DNA from: Enterobacter mori
GTDB taxonomy: Bacteria > Pseudomonadota > Gammaproteobacteria > Enterobacterales > Enterobacteriaceae
Length of the DNA stretch: 64,000 nucleotides
NCBI RefSeq assembly: GCF_025244905.1
Contig: NZ_CP104285.1
Location: forward strand, 2,480,001-2,544,000
Direction: 5' to 3'
In this document: positions 27,818 to 36,603 of the stretch, in pieces
Position numbering within the stretch: the stretch's first letter is position 1
Layout: each line of letters starts with the position of its first letter
Notes under the pieces: model-generated
The model's database searches: none
What the model was told of the DNA's origin: nothing
Seen by the model: only the letters and a program-made list of their open reading frames with translations
Position numbers and translations under genes: made by a program

Positions 27818-28870
27818 TTAAAAAGTGACGCCCATTTTGATGCTCAGTTCAGGGTGCTGATCGACATATTTCATGTAGCTCTCAGCGCTGGTGGTAAAGG
27901 TGACAACCGGGTCGATCAGATCCTCGCAATTGAGATAACCGTTCATCAGCAATTCCCAGCAGGTCTCTTCAATACGCTTGCGGCTCCAGCGCGGGTAATC
28001 CGGATTGGGTTCACTGCAGGCACGGGAGAAAACAATTTTCGCATTGTTGAAATGCGCTTCGCGACCGAGGTTGAATCCTGCTGCAAACGGTTTGGCGAAC
28101 GCCACGTAGGAGATGGTTCCACCGTAAGCGAGACCGCGCAGAGCAGATTGCAGCGCATCGGCAAAACCACTGGTTTCGATGATGACATCCGCCCCCTGCT
28201 TACCGGTCAGTTTTTTAATTTCAAGACCGACATCAGTACCGATTGGGTTCAGGCAGTGGTCCGCGCCATGGCGGCGAGCAATCTCACAGCGATGTTCGAT
28301 AGGATCGACACCGATGACCACTGACGCGCCAGCTTTCTTCGCCAGCTGAATCGCGATCTGACCAATCGCCCCCAGCCCGACAACAACCACAAAATCACCC
28401 ACACGGACATTGGCATCACGTACGCCGCTCATGGCGAATTGCGCCGGATCGTAGCAAACGGCATTTTTCCAGGACGACCCCTGCGGCATTTTGCGCAGTT
28501 TGTAATTGTTAACCGCGTTTACGATGACCGTTTCCTGCAATGGACCGTAGCAGCAGACGCTGTCGCCAATCTGGTATTCCGTTACGTCAGCCCCGCATTC
28601 GATGATGTCGCCGACGATCATGTTCCCCAACTGGAATTTACCGAACTCAATACCGCGGGCCGCGCCCTCTTCACGTGGCGTGAACATCTGCCACTCGGCG
28701 TTGAACTCTTCATCAATAAACGGGCTTGCCGCGCGGAAATCCACCACTTCAGTGCCGTGTTTCGGCGCGCCAAAGCGGGCACGAATTTTCACTTCGTGAA
28801 CGGCAACAGGACGATCTTCATATTCCACCAGCGCCGCCACGCGGGGTGCTGTCGCAACTAACTTTTTCAT
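27818..28870 (-). CDS. ycjQ: D-guloside 3-dehydrogenase YcjQ
   Basis: 350-residue zinc-type alcohol dehydrogenase superfamily protein. The nucleotide-binding motif VVVVGLGAIGQIAIQLAKK and VIGVDPIEHRCEIARRHGAD identify the Rossmann half. The N-terminal half lacks the usual GHE zinc motif of classical enzymes: the corresponding stretch is VGDIIECGADV. The E. coli enzyme oxidises D-gulosides at C3 as the first step of their conversion to D-glucosides. It follows ycjP by 28 bp and has AAGGAG before its start. Confidence 0.92.
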   Translation of the reverse strand: MKKLVATAPRVAALVEYEDRPVAVHEVKIRARFGAPKHGTEVVDFRAASPFIDEEFNAEWQMFTPREEGAARGIEFGKFQLGNMIVGDIIECGADVTEYQIGDSVCCYGPLQETVIVNAVNNYKLRKMPQGSSWKNAVCYDPAQFAMSGVRDANVRVGDFVVVVGLGAIGQIAIQLAKKAGASVVIGVDPIEHRCEIARRHGADHCLNPIGTDVGLEIKKLTGKQGADVIIETSGFADALQSALRGLAYGGTISYVAFAKPFAAGFNLGREAHFNNAKIVFSRACSEPNPDYPRWSRKRIEETCWELLMNGYLNCEDLIDPVVTFTTSAESYMKYVDQHPELSIKMGVTF

Positions 28871-28898
28871 GACTGACTCCTTGTTAAAATTGGCCGCC

Positions 28899-29741
28899 TC
28901 AGCCCTTCACGCCACCGGCGGTCAAACCACTTTTAATAAAACGTTCAGACAGCGCGTACATGATGACCACAGGCAGTGCCGTGACCAGCGATGCCGCCAT
29001 CATGCGACCCCAGATGTAATCTGGCGTGCTAAACAGGGTGTTGAGTCCTACCGGCAGGGTGAAATTGCTGGCGCTGGACAGGAAAATGGAAGCAAACAAA
29101 TAGTCGTTCCACGCCACCATGAAGCAGTAGACAAACACCGACACCAGACCGGAAATCGCCAGCGGCACGGTGATGCGAAAGATGATTTGCAGACGGTTAA
29201 GGCCGTCCATCATCGCGGCTTCTTCTATTTCGTCCGGAATGGTGTCGAAGTAACTGCGCAGCATGAATACCGCCGTCGGCAACGTCTGGGTCACCATGGT
29301 GATAATCAGCGCCAGTTCGGTATCGTAGATCCCGAGCGCGGTGATGATTTTGAACAGCGGCACCACCAATAAAATCCCGGAGAACATGTAGACGGTGTAA
29401 AAACTCGCATTGATCGTCGTGCGTCCTTTAAACCGCAGTTTGGACAAAGCGTAGGCACCTAATGTACCGAGAAACACCGCTATCACTGATGAGGTCAGCG
29501 ACACCACCATGCTGTTGCGGAAGTAATCCACAAACGGGAAAATCAGTGGGTTAAAAATGTCGATGTAATGCTGTAACGTCCACTCCTGCGGCAGAATCGT
29601 CGGATGCAGCGAGATCGCTTCTTTGGCGCTTTTAAACGACGTCATCAGCATCACGAAGAACGGGAACAGCGTGATGATGAGAAATACCGCCAGCCCCAGA
29701 TAAAAACCAATACGGCCCAGCACGCGTTTATTTGTTGCCAT
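28899..29741 (-). CDS. ycjP: Sugar ABC transporter permease YcjP
   Basis: 280-residue inner-membrane permease of the MalG type, with six predicted helices. The EAA loop that contacts the ATPase is visible as IPDEIEEAAMMDGLNRLQIIFRI in two parts (EEAAMMDG and the preceding region), followed by TVPLAISGL. It pairs with YcjO and the ATPase YcjV. The gene overlaps the end of ycjO by 14 bp, which implies coupled translation of the two permease halves. Confidence 0.94.
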   Translation of the reverse strand: MATNKRVLGRIGFYLGLAVFLIITLFPFFVMLMTSFKSAKEAISLHPTILPQEWTLQHYIDIFNPLIFPFVDYFRNSMVVSLTSSVIAVFLGTLGAYALSKLRFKGRTTINASFYTVYMFSGILLVVPLFKIITALGIYDTELALIITMVTQTLPTAVFMLRSYFDTIPDEIEEAAMMDGLNRLQIIFRITVPLAISGLVSVFVYCFMVAWNDYLFASIFLSSASNFTLPVGLNTLFSTPDYIWGRMMAASLVTALPVVIMYALSERFIKSGLTAGGVKG

Positions 29742-30609
29742 TGAGGTTTACCCTTTTTCTGGTCAGCAGAATGACGGCGAAGATGATCACGAACAGCACC
29801 ACTGAGATAGCGGCGGCTTTACCCAGATCGTTGAAGGCAAAGGCCGTTTTATAGAGATAGACGCCCAAAATATCGACCTTCGTAGTCAGCAGATAGACAT
29901 CCGCAAACATGTAGAACATCCAGATGGTTCGCAGCGTAACCACCGTTGCCAGAACCGGCATGATCGCGGGCAGCGTGACAATGCGAAAACGCTGCCAGGC
30001 ATTCGCGCCATCCATTTCAGCCGCTTCATATAACGACTTATCAATGGTCTGCAAAATGGCCAGGAACGAGATGAACGCATAGGGGAAATAGCGCCAGATG
30101 GCAAACAGCACCACCAGCACAAAACTGCTGCCAGGGTTGTCAAACCACAGCGGTGCCTGGTCATACAGATGCAGCAGGTCAACGCCCAGATAGTTCACAA
30201 TGCCGTAGCCGTTGTTGAACATGTACTTCCAGGCAAACACCAGCGAAATTGACGGCGTAACGTAGGATAAAATCACCAGTGAACGGGCCGTTTTGCGCAG
30301 GCGAAATTCACGGTTAAAGAAGATGGCGACGGCCAGCCCCAGGCCCGTACTGCCCATAACGACCAGCGCGGTGTACCAGAACGTCATCCACAGCGAGTGC
30401 CAGAACGCCGCATCACTCAGAATACGGATATAGTTATCCAGCCCAACAAACACGGCATCGATGCGCGGGTTGAGCGGCAAGCGTAAGAAACTGATTTCAA
30501 TGTTGGAAATCATCGGCCAGGCCACCAGGCCCCCCAGCAAAATCAGGCTGGGGGCCAACAGCAGCATGGCGAAAGGCATATCTGAACGACCAGAAAACAA
30601 CGTCTTCAT
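29728..30609 (-). CDS. ycjO: Sugar ABC transporter permease YcjO
   Basis: 293-residue inner-membrane permease of the MalF/UgpA type with six predicted helices. The EAA motif is seen as YEAAEMDGANAWQRFRIVTLP. It forms the transmembrane pore with YcjP. It lies 21 bp after ycjN and overlaps ycjP, within the ycj operon. The substrate of the importer is not proven; kojibiose, glucosylglycerate or related alpha-glucosides are the candidates from the neighbouring phosphorylases. Confidence 0.94.
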   Translation of the reverse strand: MKTLFSGRSDMPFAMLLLAPSLILLGGLVAWPMISNIEISFLRLPLNPRIDAVFVGLDNYIRILSDAAFWHSLWMTFWYTALVVMGSTGLGLAVAIFFNREFRLRKTARSLVILSYVTPSISLVFAWKYMFNNGYGIVNYLGVDLLHLYDQAPLWFDNPGSSFVLVVLFAIWRYFPYAFISFLAILQTIDKSLYEAAEMDGANAWQRFRIVTLPAIMPVLATVVTLRTIWMFYMFADVYLLTTKVDILGVYLYKTAFAFNDLGKAAAISVVLFVIIFAVILLTRKRVNLNGNK

Positions 30610-30630
30610 AATTCCCTTCGCAAAGCGCTC

Positions 30631-31923
30631 CTATCGTTGTGAAATCAGGTCAGTCAGTCGCTTCTGGCTGTTGCTTAACGTTGCACTGAGATCTTGTTGA
30701 CCTACCGTGACGTTATGCACCATAGAACTGATAATGCCGGAACCCGTGACATCGCCCATGCGGGTGAAGTTTTTGTCACCCACGGCACCAAACACCTGCA
30801 CGTTCGGGAACTGCGCGATCAGCTCGTAAGGCAGTTGCCCAAACGCTTTAATCACATCGTTGTTTTTCCAGGTTTCAGTGCCCACGACCAGTTTGTTCAC
30901 GGGCAACGCTGCACCAGGCGACATCATGACCCAGTCTGTTGCGTTCTGAGCCTGCTCCATCCAGGTGACAAATTTCTCTGCCGCTTTGGTTTCCTCTTCG
31001 GTTTGGCCTGTGGTGATCGTCAGTGATGTGATCATGCCGTAGACCGCCGAGGATTTTTCAGTCGGGACCACAAAGCCCAGGTTCGCAGGATTGCCGTCTT
31101 TGAAGACCGCGGGAAGGATGTAAGTGGAGTAAACGGCCATCGGCGCAGAGCCGTTCATAAACGCGTCTTTGATCTCCATGACATCGTTTGACCCAGGCAT
31201 GGTGGTTGCCGCCAGCGCTTTATAAAAGGCCAGCGCTTTCGTCATCTCTGGCGTATCAATCTCCACGTCACCTTTCGCATCAAAGACGTTTGCGCCACCC
31301 GAAAGCGCGAACTGGGAGAATGCCTGTTCCGTCATCACGCTTTCTGCCGTTGGCAACGCAATCCCGTAGTGTTTCTTGCCCGGATCGTTGAGTTTCTGAG
31401 TGGCTTGCAGCAACTGCTCCCAGTTATGCGGCTCTTCAATGCCCGCAGCCGCCAGGATGTCTTTGTGATACCAGACGCCGGACAGCCAGGCACTGACAGG
31501 CACGCCGGTCCACGCCGTGCCGTCTTCAGTACGCACCACGCGAAAAATGCCATCGTAGAAGGTGTTTTCACCTACGGCTTTAATCGCTTCACCGATCGCA
31601 TCCCGATCCAGTAACTGCTCTTTGTCCATCACCTTTGCGTAGTCATGGCTGACTTCGATCACTTCCGGCAATGCGCCGGTACGGGCCAGAGTGATGACCT
31701 TGGTGTTGTAGGCATCCTCTTCCACCGGTACCTGTTTCACCGTGATGGTTGGATTTTCCTTCTCGAATTTCTCAATCAGTTTCGTGATGACGGCCTGACG
31801 TTCCTGCTCCACCGACGAATGCATAAATTCAATGGTGACGTTCGATGGCTTGTCGTCCTTACATCCTGATATCAGGGCGCACGAAACCAGTGCTGACATC
31901 AGCACAATTTTGGGCATCTTCAT
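30631..31923 (-). CDS. ycjN: Sugar-binding lipoprotein YcjN
   Basis: 430-residue extracytoplasmic solute-binding protein (family 1). The lipoprotein signal ends in the lipobox LISG-C with the lipidated cysteine at residue 21, so it is tethered to a membrane. The N-terminal binding-protein core with VTIEFMHSSVEQERQ and later FVVPTEKSS regions is typical of sugar binders. It follows ycjM by 14 bp and precedes the permease genes, as expected for the receptor of the YcjNOP-V importer. Length equals the E. coli protein. Confidence 0.94.
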   Translation of the reverse strand: MKMPKIVLMSALVSCALISGCKDDKPSNVTIEFMHSSVEQERQAVITKLIEKFEKENPTITVKQVPVEEDAYNTKVITLARTGALPEVIEVSHDYAKVMDKEQLLDRDAIGEAIKAVGENTFYDGIFRVVRTEDGTAWTGVPVSAWLSGVWYHKDILAAAGIEEPHNWEQLLQATQKLNDPGKKHYGIALPTAESVMTEQAFSQFALSGGANVFDAKGDVEIDTPEMTKALAFYKALAATTMPGSNDVMEIKDAFMNGSAPMAVYSTYILPAVFKDGNPANLGFVVPTEKSSAVYGMITSLTITTGQTEEETKAAEKFVTWMEQAQNATDWVMMSPGAALPVNKLVVGTETWKNNDVIKAFGQLPYELIAQFPNVQVFGAVGDKNFTRMGDVTGSGIISSMVHNVTVGQQDLSATLSNSQKRLTDLISQR

Positions 31924-31937
31924 TTTTGAGGTCCTTT

Positions 31938-33635
31938 TTAGTTTTCTTTAATCCACATCACCTGCCATGGATTAAGGGTCAGAGTCGTACCGCTAATATT
32001 CTGTTTCGCAATCAGTTCCGTACCGGATATCCCTTCAGAATTTACGGTCTGAATATGTTGGCTAAAGTTAAATAACGCCGTTATTCGCTCACCATTTTCG
32101 GCCACGCGAATAATTTTAAGAACATGTTCACCGGATGTTTCGAAAAGTGCGAGACTATCTGGATGAAATACCTGCTCCGATCTGCGAATCGCAATCAATT
32201 CGCTTAGCTGATTAAATATTTTATGGCGGATGCCTGTTTTGTTTGAGAGTTCTGAATCAATCTCACTGGCAATGTATTTTTTACGGTTGATTGCGCGGTT
32301 ATATCCAAGTCGCTCAACGCCTTCATAATCATTACGTGAACCCAACGCACTTTGAATATAAATGGCAGGTACGCCAGGGAAACTCAACAAGACTGCATGC
32401 GCCAGAATAAAACGTGCAATACGTTCGTTATCAGCTGCATTTTTTGGGCTTAATGCATCCAGATAGGTAACATTAATTTCATAAGGACTTCGCGTTCCGT
32501 CAGGGTTATTTTTCCAGTTAACCAGAGCCCCTTCCTGCTGAAGTTTTTCCACCAGCGAAAGGATGTCGGATTCAGGTAAAATCCCGCGTAACGGATTCAG
32601 GCCGATACCATCATGCGACGCTAAAAAATTGAACCAGGTGGTTTTCGTGGAAGGGAGTTCCAGCGATGAGGCCCACTGGCTCAGGGTGCGGACATCCTGA
32701 CGATGGATGGCATGCAATACCAGCGGCGGTAAAGAGAACTGATACACCATCTGCGCTTCATTTTCACCGTTACCGAAATAAGAAATGTTGTCTTTGTGCG
32801 GAACGTTTGTTTCGGTAATGATGACCGTACCCGGTGCCACAGCCTCGGTAATCGCGCGGAATAGCTGGATGAGCTGGTGGGTTTGTTCCAGATGGATGCA
32901 GTGTGTTCCAGGGATTTTCCACATAAAACCCACGGCATCGAGACGGATATAATTCGCCCCTTCCGTCAGGTAATGAAGCAGTACATCCACCATCGCAATT
33001 AACACGTCCGGCGAAGCAAAGTTCAGATCGATTTGGTCTTCGCTAAAGGTGGTCCACAGGTGGCGGACAGTGCCGTCATGAAGCGTAAAAGGCGTCAGAA
33101 GCGGTAACGCTCGAGGGCGCGTCACGGCGGATAAGTCTGTTTCAGGATCGACAGAGATAAAGAAATCTTCATAGCCAGGAGTTTGCTGTAGATAGTTAGC
33201 AAACCATTGGCTTTTTGCCGACATATGATTGCACACGTAATCAAACATCAGGCTGGTGGACTGTTTTAATTCAGCAATGTCACTCCAGGTTCCGGTTTCT
33301 GGTGCCACTTCATGATAATCGATAACAGAAAAACCATCGTCAGAGGACCATGGATAAAAAGGCAGAAGATGGACATGAGAAAAGGAACGAGAAAGCCACT
33401 TATTATAAAAACGGGTAAACACCGGCAGCGCTTTCTCCCCTGCCGCCGAAAACTGATCGGCATAGGTAATGAGGACGACATCTTTTTCATCCCAGCCAGA
33501 TTTACGTTTTTCCGTAATAAGAGAAGCGGCATTACCGATTTTTTCTAATAACACCTTGCGATGTGTATCAGTAAAGGTTTCCCCATAAACAAGAACAATG
33601 AGTTTATTAATTTTTGCGTTCACTTTATTTTCCAT
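31938..33635 (-). CDS. ycjM: Glucosylglycerate phosphorylase-type GH13 enzyme YcjM
   Basis: 565-residue alpha-amylase-family enzyme of the sucrose-phosphorylase-like subgroup GH13_18. Visible are the nucleophile region YIRLDAVGFMWK, the acid/base region VIITETNVPH and the ASHDGIGLNP histidine-aspartate pair. The E. coli orthologue has been characterised as a glucosylglycerate phosphorylase. It is the first gene of the ycj operon. The ATG at 33635 lies about 15 nt after the predicted transcription start and has no ribosome-binding site. A GTG four codons later is an alternative. The putative YcjW operator overlaps the start codon. Confidence 0.92.
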   Translation of the reverse strand: MENKVNAKINKLIVLVYGETFTDTHRKVLLEKIGNAASLITEKRKSGWDEKDVVLITYADQFSAAGEKALPVFTRFYNKWLSRSFSHVHLLPFYPWSSDDGFSVIDYHEVAPETGTWSDIAELKQSTSLMFDYVCNHMSAKSQWFANYLQQTPGYEDFFISVDPETDLSAVTRPRALPLLTPFTLHDGTVRHLWTTFSEDQIDLNFASPDVLIAMVDVLLHYLTEGANYIRLDAVGFMWKIPGTHCIHLEQTHQLIQLFRAITEAVAPGTVIITETNVPHKDNISYFGNGENEAQMVYQFSLPPLVLHAIHRQDVRTLSQWASSLELPSTKTTWFNFLASHDGIGLNPLRGILPESDILSLVEKLQQEGALVNWKNNPDGTRSPYEINVTYLDALSPKNAADNERIARFILAHAVLLSFPGVPAIYIQSALGSRNDYEGVERLGYNRAINRKKYIASEIDSELSNKTGIRHKIFNQLSELIAIRRSEQVFHPDSLALFETSGEHVLKIIRVAENGERITALFNFSQHIQTVNSEGISGTELIAKQNISGTTLTLNPWQVMWIKEN

Positions 33636-33648
33636 GGTAGCGGTCCCA
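33635..33648 (-). promoter_or_regulatory. Putative YcjW operator overlapping the ycjM start codon
   Basis: TGGTAGCGGTCCCA (+ strand) is a 14-bp quasi-palindrome with the central CG step typical of LacI-family operators. It lies immediately after the predicted start of transcription. An identical copy occurs at 23689-23702. Assignment to YcjW is inference from family and position. Confidence 0.65.
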
Positions 33649-33656
33649 CGGGTTGC

Positions 33657-33685
33657 AATCTACTCCCATGAAAAATATCTGTCAA
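33657..33685 (-). promoter_or_regulatory. Sigma-70 promoter of the ycj operon
   Basis: On the minus strand, TTGACA (33680-33685, exact consensus) and TAGATT (33657-33662, 4 of 6) are separated by 17 bp. Transcription would begin near 33650, next to the operator. Confidence 0.75.
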
Positions 33686-33835
33686 CGGACCAGGAAGCAT
33701 AAAATGGCCCTGACAAAGCAGCGCAGAGCAGTAATGTGAGCTACAGCAAAGAAAGAATAAAAAGACGGAGATGCCAGAAAGAAGCGCCGCTAGCCCTCCT
33801 CTCGGGTGAGAAAGGGCTAACGCAATCAGGAAGGG

Positions 33836-34057
33836 TCAGGAAAAGTATCGACGAGAAACGCGTTTTGCCAGTTTCTGCAGCATCGGTTCCAGCGCCACGG
33901 CAAGCAGCATTCTGACCGGTTTACGGGCAACAGATTTTATCGCCCAGCCCGCTACACCAGCCGGACCGTAACGCAACGCTGTCAGCAGGACCAGTTTACC
34001 TGCGATTTTCAGGCCGGGTTTTACCTTCTGACCGGCCTGTTGCCAGTTTTGTTTCAT
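33836..34057 (-). CDS. pspD: Phage shock protein D
   Basis: 73-residue peripheral inner-membrane protein, last gene of the psp operon here. The basic N-terminus with a central hydrophobic stretch and the block [23 protein letters not shown] match PspD. Its role in the phage-shock response is minor and unclear. It follows pspC by 12 bp. In E. coli pspE, a rhodanese, comes next; no such frame exists in the 200 bp before ycjM. A weak hairpin at 33791-33819 might end the transcript. Confidence 0.92.
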   Translation of the reverse strand: MKQNWQQAGQKVKPGLKIAGKLVLLTALRYGPAGVAGWAIKSVARKPVRMLLAVALEPMLQKLAKRVSRRYFS

Positions 34058-34069
34058 TAATATTCTCTC

Positions 34070-34429
34070 TTAAAGCTGACGAAAACGGCTTCTCAGCGTA
34101 AAGGTATCAGAGGTGATATAGCGTTCCATTTCCCGTAGCCGCTTCTCCCCTTCAGCCAGCCGATCGTCAACAACGCTGAGCAGATCGCTACTGGTCGGTG
34201 CGCCTTCCGACGCCAGTTCACCGTCAGGAATGGGGTCGAGCACAAACGACAGCACGATATAAGCCACCAGGGTAATAAAAGCCAGACCAAAGAAAATTGA
34301 TAACACCGTCACTACACGCACCAGTTTCACCGGTACATCCAGATAGTGGGCCAATCCAGCACAAACGCCCCGTACCATACCCTGCTGCGGGATGCGCCAT
34401 AATTTTTTATTCAGGTTCAGTCCAGACAT
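34070..34429 (-). CDS. pspC: Phage shock protein C
   Basis: 119-residue inner-membrane sensor of the phage-shock system with a PspC domain. The motif WRIPQQGMVRGVCAGLAHYLDVP precedes one transmembrane helix (about 38-65), and a cytoplasmic tail with a leucine-rich region follows. With PspB it senses membrane stress and draws PspA away from PspF. Its ATG overlaps the pspB stop codon by one base (TAATG), which couples translation. Length equals E. coli PspC. Confidence 0.95.
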   Translation of the reverse strand: MSGLNLNKKLWRIPQQGMVRGVCAGLAHYLDVPVKLVRVVTVLSIFFGLAFITLVAYIVLSFVLDPIPDGELASEGAPTSSDLLSVVDDRLAEGEKRLREMERYITSDTFTLRSRFRQL

Positions 34430-34653
34430 TAACGCTCCCTCCAGTTTGGATGTTCTGCATCCAGGATAGCTTCCAGCGCCTGAATGCGATCGCGCATCTT
34501 ATTCGCCTGATCGGTAAGCTGCACAAGACGTTGTTGCTCACTCTGAGAAAGCTCCCCACGCGAAGGACGATTACTGTAGTGCAGCCATAACCAAATCGGC
34601 AGAACGAACAGCACGAAAATGGTCAGGGGAATTGCCAGAAAAAGCGCGCTCAT
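34429..34653 (-). CDS. pspB: Phage shock protein B
   Basis: 74-residue inner-membrane protein. An N-terminal transmembrane helix (about 3-23) is followed by a cytoplasmic coiled-coil segment (QSEQQRLVQLTDQANKMRDRIQALEAILD, residues about 37-65, only part quoted: LTDQANKMRDRIQ). It partners PspC in sensing inner-membrane damage. It lies 49 bp after pspA in the same operon. Confidence 0.95.
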   Translation of the reverse strand: MSALFLAIPLTIFVLFVLPIWLWLHYSNRPSRGELSQSEQQRLVQLTDQANKMRDRIQALEAILDAEHPNWRER

Positions 34654-34702
34654 GTGTACTCCTTGTTTTATGATGCGGCACGCTCAGGTGCCGCACGAAT
34701 TA

Positions 34703-35371
34703 TTACTGGTTGTCTTGCTTCATTTTGGCTTTCAACGCCGCCAGCTGTTCGCTGATTTCGTCGTCGGCTTTCAAATCGGCAAACTGCTGATCCAGCGTTT
34801 TCTGCTTACCGATACTGTGACTTTCAGCTTCCGCTTCCATGTGGTCGATACGGCGTTCGAAGGATTCGAAACGGGCCATTGCTTCGTCCAGCTTACCGCT
34901 GTCCAGCTGACGGCGAACGTCACGGGAAGAGCTTGCCGCCTGGTGGCGAAGCGTCAGCGCCTGTTGACGAGCGCGGGTTTCGCTGAGTTTATTCTCAAGT
35001 TCGCCGATCTCTTTCTTCATACGAGAGAGCGTGTCATCTACCAGCGTCACTTCGTGTTCGAGCGCGGTCACCACTTCTGACAACTTCTGCTTTTCAATCA
35101 GCGCGGCACGCGCGAGGTCTTCTTTATCTTTACGTAACGCCAGCTCGGCTTTTTCCTGCCATTCGTTGAGCTGGGTGGTAGCCTGCTCAATGCGACGCGT
35201 GAGCTGCTTTTTCTCAGCCAGCGCACGAGCGGAGGTGGAACGCACTTCAACCAGCGTGTCTTCCATTTCCTGAATCATCAAACGCACCAGCTTCTGCGGA
35301 TCTTCCGCTTTCTCAAGCAGTGAGTTGATGTTGGCGTTCACGATGTCGGCAAAACGAGAAAAAATACCCAT
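34703..35371 (-). CDS. pspA: Phage shock protein A
   Basis: 222-residue coiled-coil protein of the PspA/IM30/ESCRT-III family. It protects the inner membrane against loss of proton-motive force and, when not bound to membrane, inhibits PspF. It starts [19 protein letters not shown], the amphipathic membrane-binding helix, and continues as long heptad-rich helices. The ATG at 35371 is used to match E. coli, two codons inside the open frame. A sigma-54 promoter lies about 50 bp upstream, and the activator gene pspF is divergent. Confidence 0.97.
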   Translation of the reverse strand: MGIFSRFADIVNANINSLLEKAEDPQKLVRLMIQEMEDTLVEVRSTSARALAEKKQLTRRIEQATTQLNEWQEKAELALRKDKEDLARAALIEKQKLSEVVTALEHEVTLVDDTLSRMKKEIGELENKLSETRARQQALTLRHQAASSSRDVRRQLDSGKLDEAMARFESFERRIDHMEAEAESHSIGKQKTLDQQFADLKADDEISEQLAALKAKMKQDNQ

Positions 35372-35420
35372 AATCAAATCCTCATATTTCTGTTATCGGG
35401 CGATGCCCTGCTACAGAGAT

Positions 35421-35439
35421 AATACAAATCTCATGCCAA
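35421..35439 (-). promoter_or_regulatory. Sigma-54 promoter of the pspABCD operon
   Basis: The minus strand reads TTGGCATGAGATTTGTATT, matching the -24/-12 consensus (TGGCA-N7-TTGC/T) and nearly the E. coli pspA promoter. PspF activator sites are expected in the 80 bp further upstream toward pspF; I could not define them by eye. Confidence 0.85.
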
Positions 35440-35537
35440 GTTTTTATCTCATTGATATTATTAGATGTGATTGATATTTGCACATTATGGCACTATCCTC
35501 ACCTGGTGAATATCACTAAGGAGTGGTTAATTTCATC

Positions 35538-36515
35538 ATGAGTGGATACAAAGACAACTTACTGGGTGAAGCGAACAGTTTTCTTGAAGTTCTTGAACAG
35601 GTTTCGCGCCTGGCCCCCCTCAATAAACCGGTGCTGATCATCGGCGAACGCGGTACGGGTAAGGAACTGATAGCCAATCGTCTCCACTATTTATCCGGGC
35701 GCTGGGATGGTCCGTTTATTTCCCTTAACTGCGCGGCGTTGAATGAGAATCTGCTCGACACCGAACTGTTTGGCCATGAAGCGGGTGCGTTTACCGGTGC
35801 CCAAAAACGCCATCCCGGACGGTTTGAGCGTGCAGATGGCGGCACACTGTTCCTGGATGAACTGGCCACAGCCCCAATGCTGGTCCAAGAAAAACTGCTG
35901 CGCGTCATTGAATATGGCGAACTGGAGCGCGTCGGCGGAAGCCAGCCGCTGCAGGTTAACGTGCGTCTGGTCTGCGCGACCAATGCCAATCTGCCGGAGA
36001 TGGTCGCAGACGATAAATTTCGCGCAGACCTGCTCGACAGACTGGCGTTTGACGTCGTACAACTGCCGCCGCTGCGTGAAAGGCGCAGCGACATCATGCT
36101 GCTGGCAGAGCAGTTTGCCATCCAGATGTGTCGTGAACTGGGTCTGCCTCTTTTCCCCGGCTTCAGCGACTACGCCACAGAAACCCTGCTCGCCTACCCG
36201 TGGCCGGGGAATATTCGTGAACTGAAGAATGTGGTGGAGCGTTCGGTTTACCGCCACGGCAGCAGCGAAACCGAACTGGACAACATTATTCTCGACCCGT
36301 TTAAGCGCAACATTCAGCCCGCTGTTGTGCCTGTCGATAACACTAACGTGCCGTCTCTGCCGCTCGATTTGCGTCAATTTCAGCATAAGCAGGAACAGCA
36401 GTTACTGGAACAGAGCCTCCAGCAGGCGAAATATAACCAGAAACAGGCGGCTGATTTGCTGGGTCTGACCTACCATCAATTAAGGGCGTTGCTCAAAAAG
36501 CATCAAATGCGCTGA
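35538..36515 (+). CDS. pspF: Phage shock operon activator PspF
   Basis: 325-residue sigma-54 activator (bacterial enhancer-binding protein) without the usual regulatory N-terminal domain. Walker A GERGTGKE, the sigma-54 contact loop GAFTGA, Walker B FLDEL, and the C-terminal Fis-type helix-turn-helix YNQKQAADLLGLTYHQLRAL are present. It drives the psp operon and is held inactive by PspA. The ATG at 35538 gives the E. coli length; an AAGGAG lies 14 nt before it, which is unusually distant. The GTG at 35523 overlaps that ribosome-binding site and is unlikely. Confidence 0.95.
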   Translation: MSGYKDNLLGEANSFLEVLEQVSRLAPLNKPVLIIGERGTGKELIANRLHYLSGRWDGPFISLNCAALNENLLDTELFGHEAGAFTGAQKRHPGRFERADGGTLFLDELATAPMLVQEKLLRVIEYGELERVGGSQPLQVNVRLVCATNANLPEMVADDKFRADLLDRLAFDVVQLPPLRERRSDIMLLAEQFAIQMCRELGLPLFPGFSDYATETLLAYPWPGNIRELKNVVERSVYRHGSSETELDNIILDPFKRNIQPAVVPVDNTNVPSLPLDLRQFQHKQEQQLLEQSLQQAKYNQKQAADLLGLTYHQLRALLKKHQMR

Positions 36516-36603
36516 CATTATCAGCACTTATCTGCAGACATTTTTACGAAGCAGGTGTAAGTGCGATACACTTTGCAGATCGAACCTAAAAACCTTAAAA
36601 ATT

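Noticed and set aside
33791..33819. Hairpin TAGCCCT / AGGGCTA after pspD as a terminator
   Set aside because: Long imperfect loop and no T run on the psp coding strand; insufficient to call.
35691..36386. 231-codon open frame opposite pspF
   Set aside because: Lies fully inside the certain pspF gene and encodes no recognisable protein.
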